A stretch of 17,630 bases of DNA from contig WGAE01000028.1 in the NCBI GenBank assembly GCA_015489185.1, positions 1 to 17,630 of the forward strand, written 5' to 3'. Position 1 is the stretch's first letter. Every line of letters starts with the position of its first letter. Below the pieces are notes generated by a model. That model made no database searches, was not told the DNA's origin, and was given only the letters and a program-made list of their open reading frames with translations. The position numbers and the translations under genes are program-made. The DNA is from Campylobacterales bacterium. Its GTDB lineage: Bacteria > Campylobacterota > Campylobacteria > Campylobacterales > QNZT01. Of the stretch, positions 6,715 to 14,791 are shown one piece after another.

Positions 6715-7283
6715 ATTTCATCAGAACCCGGATACCGGATGTGGTAATTATTGAGCCGGTTGTACACGGTGACGCGAGAGGATATTTCGTCGAGACCTAC
6801 CGTAAAGATAAGCTGGAAACCTTTTTGGGATATACGATCGATTTTTGTCAGGATAATGAATCGAAATCGAAAAAAGGGGTGTTGCGGGGGCTGCACTATC
6901 AGTTACCGCCCTATGCGCAGACAAAACTGGTGCGGGTGATTACCGGAAGTGTGCTTGATGTCGCGGTGGATATTCGAAAAGGAAGTCCCACTTTCGGGCA
7001 ATATGTCGCTGTCGAACTGACCGAAGAGAATAAACGGCAACTGCTGGTGCCCAGAGGTTTCGCACACGGTTTTGTCGTACTGAGCGACGAAGCGACCTTC
7101 GCCTACAAAGTCGACAACTACTACGCGCCGACACATGACAGAGGGATTGCCTTTGACGATCCGTCAATCGGCATTGACTGGAGGCTCGATCCCGCTTCTT
7201 TGCAATTGTCAGACAAAGATAGAAAACAACCGCTTCTTCAAGATGCCGAACTCTTTGATTTTGGTGAGAAGCTCTATGGCTAA
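6711..7283 (+). CDS. rfbC: dTDP-4-dehydrorhamnose 3,5-epimerase
   Basis: A 190-residue cupin-fold epimerase acting at C3 and C5 of dTDP-4-keto-6-deoxyglucose, the third step of dTDP-L-rhamnose synthesis. The RmlC signatures are HGDARGYFVETYR (19-31), CQDNES (46-51), GVLRGLHYQ (56-64) with catalytic His62, VLDVAVDIRKGSPTFGQ (81-97) and VPRGFAHGFVVLSDEA (113-128). Tyr132 in TFAYKV is the likely acid. Length is standard. The ATG overlaps the rfbA stop and the stop overlaps rfbD by 8 bases, so the genes are translationally coupled. It is also called rmlC. Confidence 0.97.
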   Translation: MNFIRTRIPDVVIIEPVVHGDARGYFVETYRKDKLETFLGYTIDFCQDNESKSKKGVLRGLHYQLPPYAQTKLVRVITGSVLDVAVDIRKGSPTFGQYVAVELTEENKRQLLVPRGFAHGFVVLSDEATFAYKVDNYYAPTHDRGIAFDDPSIGIDWRLDPASLQLSDKDRKQPLLQDAELFDFGEKLYG

Positions 7284-8148
7284 CATACTGGTGACGGGTG
7301 CCGACGGACAGCTCGGACGTGAGTTGAAGGAGCTGGTCGCAGCGCGGAGAGATAGAGAAAACATTTTTTTTACCGACAGAAAAAGACTCGATATTTCTGA
7401 CAAAGCGGCAGTAAAATCTTTTTGCAGTGAAAACCACATTAACACTATCATCAACTGTGCGGCATACACTGCCGTAGACAAAGCGGAAGAAGATGCTGAA
7501 AGTGCGGATTTGATCAACCATATCGCCGTCAGAAATATGGCGGAAATCGCCAAAGAGCGGGGGATCGGGCTGGTGCATATTTCCACCGATTACGTTTTTG
7601 ACGGTAAACATTATAAACCCTATACCGAAGAGGACAGACCCAGTCCGACCGGTGTTTACGGCAAAACCAAACTGGCGGGAGAGGAGGCGATACTGGAAGT
7701 TTCGCCCGAAAACAGTATCATTATCCGTACGTCATGGGTTTACAGCAGTTACGGCAACAACTTCGTCAAAACGATGCTCAGACTCGGCAAAGAGCGCGAA
7801 AAGCTGGGGGTTATTTTTGATCAGATCGGTACACCGACCTATGCCGCCGATCTCGCGGCAGCAATTTTGGAGATTTTGCCGAAAATCGACAATTCCAAAC
7901 CCGAGATCTACCACTACAGTAACGAAGGAGCGATCAGCTGGTACGATTTTGCCAAAGAGATTATGAAGATGGCAAAGCTTTCCTGTCAAATCGATCCGAT
8001 CGAAACATGGCAATACCCGACCCCCGCAAAACGCCCCCACTACAGTCTGCTCAACAAGGCGAAAATCAAGAAAGATTTTGATCTTTCAATTCCTTATTGG
8101 AAGGATAGTCTAAGTCATTGTTTAACGAAATTGGGAGAGAGAAAATAA
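7276..8148 (+). CDS. rfbD: dTDP-4-dehydrorhamnose reductase
   Basis: A 290-residue short-chain dehydrogenase/reductase that uses NAD(P)H to reduce dTDP-4-keto-L-rhamnose to dTDP-L-rhamnose, the last step of the pathway. It has the nucleotide-binding glycine motif GADGQLG (8-14), NCAAYTAVDKAE (60-71), HISTDYVFDG (101-110) and the catalytic YGKTK (128-132; Tyr128, Lys132). RTSWVYSSYGNNFVKTM and GTPTYAADLA are family-typical. ATG 7276 was chosen because it begins exactly at the Rossmann fold. GGTGAGAAG lies upstream, and the frame open before it only overlaps rfbC. It ends one base before the rfbB start codon. It is also called rmlD. Confidence 0.97.
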   Translation: MANILVTGADGQLGRELKELVAARRDRENIFFTDRKRLDISDKAAVKSFCSENHINTIINCAAYTAVDKAEEDAESADLINHIAVRNMAEIAKERGIGLVHISTDYVFDGKHYKPYTEEDRPSPTGVYGKTKLAGEEAILEVSPENSIIIRTSWVYSSYGNNFVKTMLRLGKEREKLGVIFDQIGTPTYAADLAAAILEILPKIDNSKPEIYHYSNEGAISWYDFAKEIMKMAKLSCQIDPIETWQYPTPAKRPHYSLLNKAKIKKDFDLSIPYWKDSLSHCLTKLGERK

Positions 8149-8149
8149 G

Positions 8150-9181
8150 ATGTTTGCAAACGATCATAAAACAATATTGGTCACAGGCTGTGCCGGTTTT
8201 ATCGGTAGTAATTTTGTTCCCTATTTTCTGGAGAAGTATCCGCAGTATAACCTGGTCAATTTGGATCTGCTGACGTATGCGGGGGATTTGGAGAATCTCA
8301 AAGAGGTGGAGGATCATCCTCGGTATAAATTTATTAAAGGAGATATCTGTAACCGGGAGCTGGTCGAGTTTATCTTCAATGAATATGATATTCGCGGGGT
8401 GATTCACTTCGCCGCGGAGTCGCATGTTGACAACTCTATCAAAAATCCGGGTGTTTTTGTTGAAACAAACGTCAACGGTACCTATACACTGGTCGATGTC
8501 GCCAAAAATTACTGGATGGAAAGACCGTTTCGGTACAGAGAGGCATACAAAGTGTGTCGGTTTCATCATATCTCGACCGATGAGGTTTACGGCACGCTTC
8601 CGGAAGATCCCGAAGTACTCTTTACCGAAGAGACGCCGTACGCGCCCAATTCTCCCTATTCGGCGTCCAAAGCGAGCAGCGATATGATCGTGCGCAGTTA
8701 TCACCATACTTTTGGGCTGAATACCGTCATTACCAACTGTTCCAACAATTACGGTCCGAAACAACATGATGAAAAGCTGATCCCGACGATCATCCGAAAC
8801 GCGCTGGCGGGAAATCCCATTCCGATCTACGGTGACGGGAAAAATATTCGCGATTGGCTCTATGTCAGAGACCACTGTACGGGGATTGATCTGGCGTTTC
8901 ATGAAGGCAAAGCGGGAGAGACCTATAATATCGGCGGACGCAATGAAAGAGATAATCTTTACATTGCCAATAAAATCTGTGAAATTCTCGATGAGAAAGT
9001 TCCTGCCCAAAAGAGTTACAAAGAACTGATCACTTTCGTTGAGGATCGAGCCGGACATGACAGACGCTATGCGATTGATGCCACGAAGATCGAAAATGAG
9101 CTTGGCTGGAGAGCCGAGGAAAATTTTGAATCGGGGATTGTCAAGACGATCGAGTGGTATCTGAAAAAATACGGTTGCTAA
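8150..9181 (+). CDS. rfbB: dTDP-glucose 4,6-dehydratase
   Basis: A 343-residue extended SDR enzyme that converts dTDP-glucose to dTDP-4-keto-6-deoxyglucose, the second step of the rhamnose pathway, with bound NAD. Motifs are the glycine loop GCAGFIG (13-19), HFAAESHVDNSI (86-97), the catalytic STDEVYG (142-148; Thr143, Asp144, Glu145), YSASKAS (170-176; Tyr170, Lys174) and NNYGPKQHDEKLIP. Length is typical. It sits last of the four rml genes (order A-C-D-B), and GGGAGAG lies about 12 bases before the ATG. After its stop comes the 96-base hairpin-bearing gap before the export genes. It is also called rmlB. Confidence 0.97.
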   Translation: MFANDHKTILVTGCAGFIGSNFVPYFLEKYPQYNLVNLDLLTYAGDLENLKEVEDHPRYKFIKGDICNRELVEFIFNEYDIRGVIHFAAESHVDNSIKNPGVFVETNVNGTYTLVDVAKNYWMERPFRYREAYKVCRFHHISTDEVYGTLPEDPEVLFTEETPYAPNSPYSASKASSDMIVRSYHHTFGLNTVITNCSNNYGPKQHDEKLIPTIIRNALAGNPIPIYGDGKNIRDWLYVRDHCTGIDLAFHEGKAGETYNIGGRNERDNLYIANKICEILDEKVPAQKSYKELITFVEDRAGHDRRYAIDATKIENELGWRAEENFESGIVKTIEWYLKKYGC

Positions 9182-9205
9182 TTTTTTCAATATTTTTTAC
9201 TTTCT

Positions 9206-9277
9206 GCGGACTCCTTCAACAAAAAACGGATTTGGTCGATTATTACGGATAATCCGTTTTGACAGAAGGAGTGCCGC
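9206..9277 (+). promoter_or_regulatory. Long imperfect hairpin burying the ribosome-binding site of the export gene
   Basis: An inner stem pairs AAAACGGATT (9223-9232) with AATCCGTTTT (9251-9260), with an 18-base loop. An outer stem pairs ACTCCTTC (9210-9217) with GAAGGAGT (9265-9272) and then GCGG (9206-9209) with CCGC (9274-9277), with one bulged G at 9273. That makes 22 Watson-Crick pairs, and the structure ends exactly at the GTG start at 9278. The outer stem contains GAAGGAG, the Shine-Dalgarno of the downstream gene. The inner stem, A-rich on the left and ending TTTT on the right, could also act as a terminator for the rfb operon. Confidence 0.65.
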
Positions 9278-10015
9278 GTGTCAGTTTTACGTTATCTGCT
9301 TTTTATCTTGGGATTGCTGCTGCTTTTGAACGGTTGCAGTTCCAAAACACACCAGCTCTTCTCCAAACATCACCCGGCGTATGTTACGGAAGGTTTTTTT
9401 CAAAAGCGTGACTATGTGATCAAACCGCATGACCGTATCTCCATCTTTGTTTATCAATATCCCGAACTCGGTACCTATCGTCCAGGCATCAGCAACGACA
9501 ACGGGATCGAAGTGACATCGGGAGGGACGGTATTATTGCCGCTGGTGGGAAGGATCAAAGTGGCGGGAATGACAAAAGAGCAGCTTGAAGACAGGCTTTT
9601 TAAACTCTATAGTCGTTATCTGGAAAACTCTCCGGCGGTGCGTGTCGAAGTGTTGAACCAGAAAGTGTATGTGATGGGTGAAGTGGCAAACCCCGGTGCG
9701 CTGGCGTATGACAAAAACGCATTTCTGACCCCGCTTAAAGCGATCGCACAGCGTGGAGGGTTGACCGATTTTGCGGATCGTACTAAAGTGTTGATTGTAC
9801 GCGGAAACCGACACGATTACGATCTGGCGCTGCTGGATTTGACCGATATGCGCAGTATTGCACAGTACAACATTGTCCTGCAGCCGGAAGATATTGTCTA
9901 TGTCGGACATAACAACGTCAAAGATGCGAATATGCCGTTTAACGGTATGGAACCGTCGCTCTCTTTGATCAATACGCTATTTAACAGTATCGCGATCTAC
10001 AGCGTTTTCAAATAG
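9278..10015 (+). CDS. Wza-like outer-membrane polysaccharide export lipoprotein
   Basis: A 245-residue lipoprotein with a signal peptide ending in LLNGC (Cys20). It is followed by a Poly_export domain (about 45-125, starting RDYVIKPHDRISIFVY) and one SLBB domain (about 127-210, VYVMGEVANPGAL ... LQPEDIVYVG). Proteins of this family form the periplasm-to-outer-membrane channel for capsule or exopolysaccharide. At 245 residues it is much shorter than E. coli Wza (about 380): it has a single SLBB and only a short C-terminal tail (PSLSLINTLFNSIAIYSVF), so any outer-membrane helix would be brief. The start is GTG, supported by GAAGGAG 6 bases upstream, but that site lies in a strong hairpin. The co-polymerase gene starts 8 bases after the stop, with AGGAG between them. 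Confidence 0.9.
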   Translation: MSVLRYLLFILGLLLLLNGCSSKTHQLFSKHHPAYVTEGFFQKRDYVIKPHDRISIFVYQYPELGTYRPGISNDNGIEVTSGGTVLLPLVGRIKVAGMTKEQLEDRLFKLYSRYLENSPAVRVEVLNQKVYVMGEVANPGALAYDKNAFLTPLKAIAQRGGLTDFADRTKVLIVRGNRHDYDLALLDLTDMRSIAQYNIVLQPEDIVYVGHNNVKDANMPFNGMEPSLSLINTLFNSIAIYSVFK

Positions 10016-10023
10016 GAGCGGAT

Positions 10024-12372
10024 ATGGGTATCAACGAAAAAGAGTTTTACAAACGCACAATCTGGGACAAGATTTTAGATTATAAAGGATCGATTCTAGC
10101 AATCATCCTTTTGCTGACTTCGCTGGCGTTTCTCTATGCGATGGTGGCGAAAAAGACCTATACGACCGATGCGACGGTCGAAGTGAGCCCGAAGCTGAAC
10201 AAACTGAGCGCTTCGATGCAACTGGAGAGTTCCCAGAATGTCTTTGCCAGACATTTGCAGACCCAGATTGACTTTCTGCAGTCACGCAGTCTGATTCAAA
10301 AAGTGGTAACAAAACTGCAGGAGAATATCCACTATTTTCGCAGAGACGGGTTCCGATATGCACGGGTTACACGGGACCTTCCCTATCGTATCAACTATAT
10401 CGATATCAAAGATCCCTCCTTTTTTCAAAAACGGTTTGTCATCAGCGCGCTGGATGAGAACCGTTACCGCCTGAGTATGGTGATCGACAAAAATCCGTTC
10501 GCGCCCAAACGCACTAAACCGCTGGAGTATCAATTTGGTAAAATGCTCCATACCGACTATTTTGATATCAAAATTTCCCGTAATGAACGGGTAGAGGCGT
10601 CGGATCTCTATTTTCAGGTGTATGATCTCAAAGCGTATGTAGAGTATGTGCTGGGGCATCTGAGTGTGATGCAAAAGAGTCCGCACTCGAGTATCATCAA
10701 AATCGTCTATTCCGATACGAATCCCTACAGTGCGCAGCAGTTTGTAAATGCTTTGATCAATACGTTCCTGGCAATCAACCGTAAACAGGAGATCTCCGAA
10801 GTTGAGAATCTCTTACAGTTGATCAATGAAAAACTCAAACATACCAAAGCCAAACTCGATGAATCCGAAAAACGCCTGAAAGCTTATATCGCGGGAAATA
10901 AAGTAGCGGGGCTGGATCAGCAGACGAGTCAGATTATCCAGATGATTTTCAAGTATGAAAAAGAGTTAGAAACGTTGAAAATCCGTCTGCACAAACTCAA
11001 AACGGTCGATGCGATCTATCGCTCCGGGTATGATTACCGAAAAATCATCGCCTTGGTGCAGGAGATCAACAACCCGAATCTGACGAAGTTTATTGAAGGG
11101 ATTGCTGCGAATGAGGATGCATATCAGAAATTACGTATGCGTTACAAACCGAGCCACCCTGAAGTGGTGAAAGTGCGGCATATTATCGAAGATAAACTGC
11201 GGGATCTGGCGCGTAACATCAAAGATCTCGAAGACGATACCCGTATGCAGATGCAGGAAGTCAAGAAGATTTTGAACAAGTATAAGGCGGAACTGACGAC
11301 GCTGCCGCAAAAAGAGTTCGGTTACACCAGGCTTAAACGAAAACATGATCTTCTGGAAAAGAATTATCTCTTTTTGCTCGACAAACAGACCCAGGTGATC
11401 ATCTCCAAGCAGACTGAAGGATCGTACGAGTATAGGGTCATCGATGAACCCTACCTGCCGGCGTTTGCTTCAGCACCGAACAAGAAGGTACTGCTTCTGC
11501 TGGGGCTTGTCGGCGGGACGATTCTGGGCTTGCTCTACGCGTTGCTCAGAGTCTATTTTGCCAAATATATCGAAGCGCCGAGCGACGTGACTGAACTGAC
11601 TGACCTGCCGTATCTGGGTACGATTCCCTATATCAAGGATAAGCGTATCTATAACGATTTGTATATCATCAAAGATCCCGAATCGATCGCCTCTCAGATG
11701 CTCTGGTCGTTAAGGGCGAGTATCGAAGAGTATGTGGATGGTAGTAAAAAGGGCGGAAAGGTGATTGCCGTCACTTCTATTGTCAAAGGGGAGGGAAAAA
11801 CTTCTCTGGCGGCGAATCTGGCGTTGTGTCTGGGAATGGGCGATAAAAAGACGGTTGCCGTCTCGATGGACCTGCGCCTGCCGGAACTGCATGCGAAATT
11901 TGACGTACCGGTTTCACCGGGGATTACATCTGTGTTGTTTGGCGACAGGACCCTTGATGAAGTGACGTTCGTGACTGATGCGTTGCACAATTTCGCGTTG
12001 ATTCCCGCGGGAGAGCCGATCGACAATCCGCTGAAGCTGATCAACTCGAACAAGCTCGATACAATTCTGGCGCAGTTGCGGCAAAAGTATGACTATATCA
12101 TCCTCGATCTTCCGCCGGTAGGGGTTGCGGCAGAAGCGATCGTGCTGATGAAAAAGTCGGATCTGGTTGTAAGTGTGCTTAAAGCGAACTATTCGGAAAA
12201 GAGTTTTGTGACCTATATGGAGAGTATTGTGCATGAACATAGTATTCATCATGTGGGATTCGTACTCAGCGGTGTGCATAAACGGTTCATCAAGATTTTG
12301 ACACGTAAAGAGAATCTCAAATATCTCAAACGTCACAAGAAGATCGTTAAAAAGAGTACGCAAAAATCTTAG
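10024..12372 (+). CDS. Wzz/Wzc-like polysaccharide co-polymerase with degenerate BY-kinase domain
   Basis: A 782-residue inner-membrane protein. It has a membrane segment at about 24-41, a Wzz-type chain-length domain, a long helical periplasmic part with coiled coil (about 255-445), a second membrane segment (488-509) and a cytoplasmic P-loop domain (about 550-750). Walker A is IVKGEGKTS (586-594) and Walker B is IILDLPP (692-698). The usual D-x-D of Walker A' is S-M-D (614-616), the E-x2-R-x2-R oligomerisation motif reads Q558-x2-W561-x2-R564, and no tyrosine cluster ends the protein (one Tyr, 767, in the last 50 residues). It probably regulates polymerisation and export with the upstream Wza-like protein, but tyrosine kinase activity is doubtful. 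Its TAG overlaps the stop of the convergent gene. Confidence 0.9.
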   Translation: MGINEKEFYKRTIWDKILDYKGSILAIILLLTSLAFLYAMVAKKTYTTDATVEVSPKLNKLSASMQLESSQNVFARHLQTQIDFLQSRSLIQKVVTKLQENIHYFRRDGFRYARVTRDLPYRINYIDIKDPSFFQKRFVISALDENRYRLSMVIDKNPFAPKRTKPLEYQFGKMLHTDYFDIKISRNERVEASDLYFQVYDLKAYVEYVLGHLSVMQKSPHSSIIKIVYSDTNPYSAQQFVNALINTFLAINRKQEISEVENLLQLINEKLKHTKAKLDESEKRLKAYIAGNKVAGLDQQTSQIIQMIFKYEKELETLKIRLHKLKTVDAIYRSGYDYRKIIALVQEINNPNLTKFIEGIAANEDAYQKLRMRYKPSHPEVVKVRHIIEDKLRDLARNIKDLEDDTRMQMQEVKKILNKYKAELTTLPQKEFGYTRLKRKHDLLEKNYLFLLDKQTQVIISKQTEGSYEYRVIDEPYLPAFASAPNKKVLLLLGLVGGTILGLLYALLRVYFAKYIEAPSDVTELTDLPYLGTIPYIKDKRIYNDLYIIKDPESIASQMLWSLRASIEEYVDGSKKGGKVIAVTSIVKGEGKTSLAANLALCLGMGDKKTVAVSMDLRLPELHAKFDVPVSPGITSVLFGDRTLDEVTFVTDALHNFALIPAGEPIDNPLKLINSNKLDTILAQLRQKYDYIILDLPPVGVAAEAIVLMKKSDLVVSVLKANYSEKSFVTYMESIVHEHSIHHVGFVLSGVHKRFIKILTRKENLKYLKRHKKIVKKSTQKS

Positions 12373-12389
12373 TCGGCTCTTTCGAGCCG
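12362..12389 (-). terminator. Candidate terminator of the minus-strand glycosyl operon
   Basis: On the minus strand CGGCTC-GAAA-GAGCCG (12389-12374) forms a perfect 6-pair stem with a GNRA-type loop. It is made from the last sense codons of the GINT1-like gene, followed after ACTAAGA by TTTTT (12366-12362). The 7-base gap before the T-run is longer than ideal. The same hairpin, with a UUUC loop and no T-run, lies just after the co-polymerase stop on the plus strand. Confidence 0.42.
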
Positions 12390-13979
12390 CATATAATCCC
12401 AGACGGTCACTCCGCTATGTGAGTGGATATGGTGTGTGGCTTTGAGATGGTCGAAAAAGTTCGGTTTGATCCAACTGAGCAACGCTTCTTCGTACTCTTT
12501 CGTGTCGAGTCTGGTGATTTTGGCGATCGAGAGTTCAGCGCCATAGATATTGAACGCCTGTTTCTGTCTGCCACGTACCGGAATACCTTCCTGGGTAAAT
12601 AGCAAACCTCCGTTTCTGCCGTAGTCGCTGTCGAAGACCAGCGGATTTTTCGGATGTGGCTGCCAGTTGTCGCTAAGCGGCGAATCGGCGTAAAAGGCAA
12701 AAAGTTGTGCTGCCTGATCATCATTGTCCGGTGTGGAAAGGTTGGTCAGCATCCACCATTTGCCCTGGTGTGCAAAAACCATCGTATCGGCGGTTTTGAT
12801 CCCTTTCATCAATGTTTTTTGAAACTCCCACCGCATAGGAAATTCGATACATTTGTAGAGTCTTACGGAGCGATCCTGGGTGGTTTCGGGGATCATGTAG
12901 AGTTCGTTTTCATATTCGAACAGGTAAGGGTAGGACATATGAAAGGGTTCCTGGATGACGGGTCCGAGGATTTTGTAACGCCCGTCTTCAAAAAGTTCGA
13001 CAGCGCTGATCCAGGCAATATGTTGCGTATAGTCGTAATCTTCGACAAAGCAGATAGTACGCCCCTCTTTCTGCCAGACAAACGGATCGGCGTAAAAGTG
13101 TTTTGCCGGTGTTTTGATCTTGATCCCTTCACTCAGGTTCGCTCCCTGCCAGTTGTGAAACATAAAGGCGACATGAAAGCGCGACTCTTTTTTCAGCAAA
13201 CCTTTTTGCAAAATCAGGTTGCTAAAAAGGAGCGCGGTTTTGCCAAGATAGACCAGTTGTATCATAACGGAGGGGAGCGGTAGCCTGCGTGTGGCGATAA
13301 TACGCTCCGGCGGTGTGTCGGCAACGGGGATTTCGCCTTTCAGATAGTGATCGATCGTATCGACCAGATAGGGGAGTGCTTCACGAAGCAGGCGTATCTG
13401 CATCGGTACAAATTGCCGGAAAGTGGCGACCTTGCCTGAAAAAAGTGTTTGCGAATAGCCGTTTGTGAGCTTTTCGACGGAAAATCCGATTTTGTCCATT
13501 CGCCGGTAGATCTCCCAGAAAGCGATCACATCACTTTGCAGGGCTTCGATGTCGCTGTAGCATATTTGCAAAATGCCTTCGGAGGGGATATCGCCGATCT
13601 GTTTCAGGTCGGGTTGCGGTCCCGTGTCGGCAAGCAGTAGCAGATCAGGTTTCAGCGTTTTGATCTTTTGCAAACTCTCTTTGTCGTAAAGGATTTTTCC
13701 GTTTTGCAGGGTTGCATCGAGTATTGTGGTCGGGAGGTCCAGTTGTCGCAGATCGGTTTTTTTCAGATAGGGTGCGAGGCTTTTGTCCATCAGACGTGTC
13801 ATGAAGCCTTCGAGTTTTTGCAACAGGGTAAAAAATCGTCTGCTGAAGGTTTGCGGGACGACACTTCTTCGATGTAGAACAAGCTGTATCGCATACCCTC
13901 TTTGCTGCAGTCGTTCGATCAGTACAGCGATATGAAAGGGTTGCACCGGTTTGTCAAAAAGGATAGCGATCGTTTTCAT
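12369..13979 (-). CDS. Two-domain protein: formyltransferase-like N-terminus plus GINT1-type beta-propeller
   Basis: A 536-residue protein. Residues 1-190 resemble the formyltransferase fold (MKTIAILFD..., KPDLLLLADTG at 110-120, GILQICYSD at 135-143). The Asn and His expected in the catalytic N-x-H region are absent (Q138, C140). Residues about 265-535 match the propeller domain known from glucosamine inositolphosphorylceramide transferase 1 (GINT1_N): FYADPFV (295-301), VEDYD (312-316), SYPYLFEYENELYMIPE (349-365), ADTMVFAHQGKWWML (397-411) and HSHSGVTVWD (519-528). Bacterial members lie in polysaccharide loci, and their reaction is not established. Because no signal peptide is seen, it is probably cytoplasmic. 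The ATG overlaps the GT2 stop as ATGA; an open stretch upstream to 14060 has no ribosome site. The function is inferred as sugar recognition or modification. Confidence 0.75.
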   Translation of the reverse strand: MKTIAILFDKPVQPFHIAVLIERLQQRGYAIQLVLHRRSVVPQTFSRRFFTLLQKLEGFMTRLMDKSLAPYLKKTDLRQLDLPTTILDATLQNGKILYDKESLQKIKTLKPDLLLLADTGPQPDLKQIGDIPSEGILQICYSDIEALQSDVIAFWEIYRRMDKIGFSVEKLTNGYSQTLFSGKVATFRQFVPMQIRLLREALPYLVDTIDHYLKGEIPVADTPPERIIATRRLPLPSVMIQLVYLGKTALLFSNLILQKGLLKKESRFHVAFMFHNWQGANLSEGIKIKTPAKHFYADPFVWQKEGRTICFVEDYDYTQHIAWISAVELFEDGRYKILGPVIQEPFHMSYPYLFEYENELYMIPETTQDRSVRLYKCIEFPMRWEFQKTLMKGIKTADTMVFAHQGKWWMLTNLSTPDNDDQAAQLFAFYADSPLSDNWQPHPKNPLVFDSDYGRNGGLLFTQEGIPVRGRQKQAFNIYGAELSIAKITRLDTKEYEEALLSWIKPNFFDHLKATHHIHSHSGVTVWDYMRLERAD

Positions 13980-14761
13980 GACACTCTCTTTTTGGCGATA
14001 CTCAGGCAAAAAAGCCGTCCCGATTTGAAGCTGAAACGAAATGCCGAGCGTATATGCCACCAGATATTTTTCGAAAGCAGTTTACGGCTTGCCATACGGG
14101 AGTGGTGTTCGATATGATACGCGGTGTCGAGTTTGAGTTTGTAACCTGCCTGTTTGGCGCGGTAACAAAGGTCGATATCTTCGCAGTACATATGATACCC
14201 CTCGTCAAATCCTCCGAGATTTCGAAACACTTCCGGTTTGAAAAGAATAAACGAGCCCGAAAACCACTCCGGAGACTCCTGATCGTCGTATGTACCGTAG
14301 TGGAGTCGCTTCCCGGTGGCGATGGAGATCAGAAAATTTGCCAGACATGGAAAGTAGCGATCGGGATAGTCGAGTTGCCCTTTTGCTTTGTCCAGATAGG
14401 AGCGCGGCGCACCGATATCGATACCGGAGGTGACAAAATTTTTGAGCAACCCTTCAAGCTGGTCCGGAGCCACGGTGATGTCAGGATTGCAGATGATAAA
14501 GATATCTTCGTCGCCGGGGTTGAGGAGTTGAAACATTTTGTTGTGATTGTGTCCGAATCCGCGTACAATACCGTCATGATAATAGAAGAGTTGCTCATTT
14601 TCACAAAAAGTTTTGAGGGAATCGGAACCGGTATTGTCCATGATCGCCAGTTTGATATCGAAACGCCCCAGTTGTTTGGGAAAACTTTTGAAGTTCTGCG
14701 CGATTAAATCTTCCTGATGATGGGAGATGACGGAGAGATAGGCGGTGGGGCGCGACGACAT
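13976..14761 (-). CDS. GT2-family glycosyltransferase, WbbL/rhamnosyltransferase-like
   Basis: A 261-residue GT-A fold glycosyltransferase. It opens with TAYLSVISHHQEDL, then has IMDNTGSD (40-47), the metal-site-like CNPDI (91-95, NPD replacing DxD), the acceptor-side GSFILFKPEVFRNLGGFDEGYHM (169-191) and EDIDLCYRAKQAGYKL (194-209). These are typical of WbbL-type enzymes that transfer rhamnose from dTDP-rhamnose onto a lipid-linked sugar at the cytoplasmic membrane face. The complete dTDP-rhamnose pathway nearby supports that donor, although specificity cannot be read from the sequence. ATG 14761 is chosen because AAGGAG lies 6 bases upstream; a TTG at 14776 would place that site inside the gene. 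It is first in a two-gene minus-strand operon with a palindrome in its leader. Confidence 0.87.
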   Translation of the reverse strand: MSSRPTAYLSVISHHQEDLIAQNFKSFPKQLGRFDIKLAIMDNTGSDSLKTFCENEQLFYYHDGIVRGFGHNHNKMFQLLNPGDEDIFIICNPDITVAPDQLEGLLKNFVTSGIDIGAPRSYLDKAKGQLDYPDRYFPCLANFLISIATGKRLHYGTYDDQESPEWFSGSFILFKPEVFRNLGGFDEGYHMYCEDIDLCYRAKQAGYKLKLDTAYHIEHHSRMASRKLLSKNIWWHIRSAFRFSFKSGRLFCLSIAKKRVS

Positions 14762-14791
14762 TCGAGGCTCCTTCAAAGTTGCGTTTTGTAA

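Noticed and set aside
8066..9190. Minus-strand open frame (374 codons) opposite rfbB
   Set aside because: It is antisense to a textbook rfbB with all catalytic motifs and has no recognisable domain.
12654..13283. Plus-strand open frame inside the GINT1-like gene
   Set aside because: It has no ribosome site or family resemblance; the minus-strand frame has clear domain motifs.
13980..14060. 27-residue N-terminal extension of the GINT1-like protein
   Set aside because: It lies inside the GT2 gene in another frame; the ATGA overlap at 13976-13979 is the natural coupled start.
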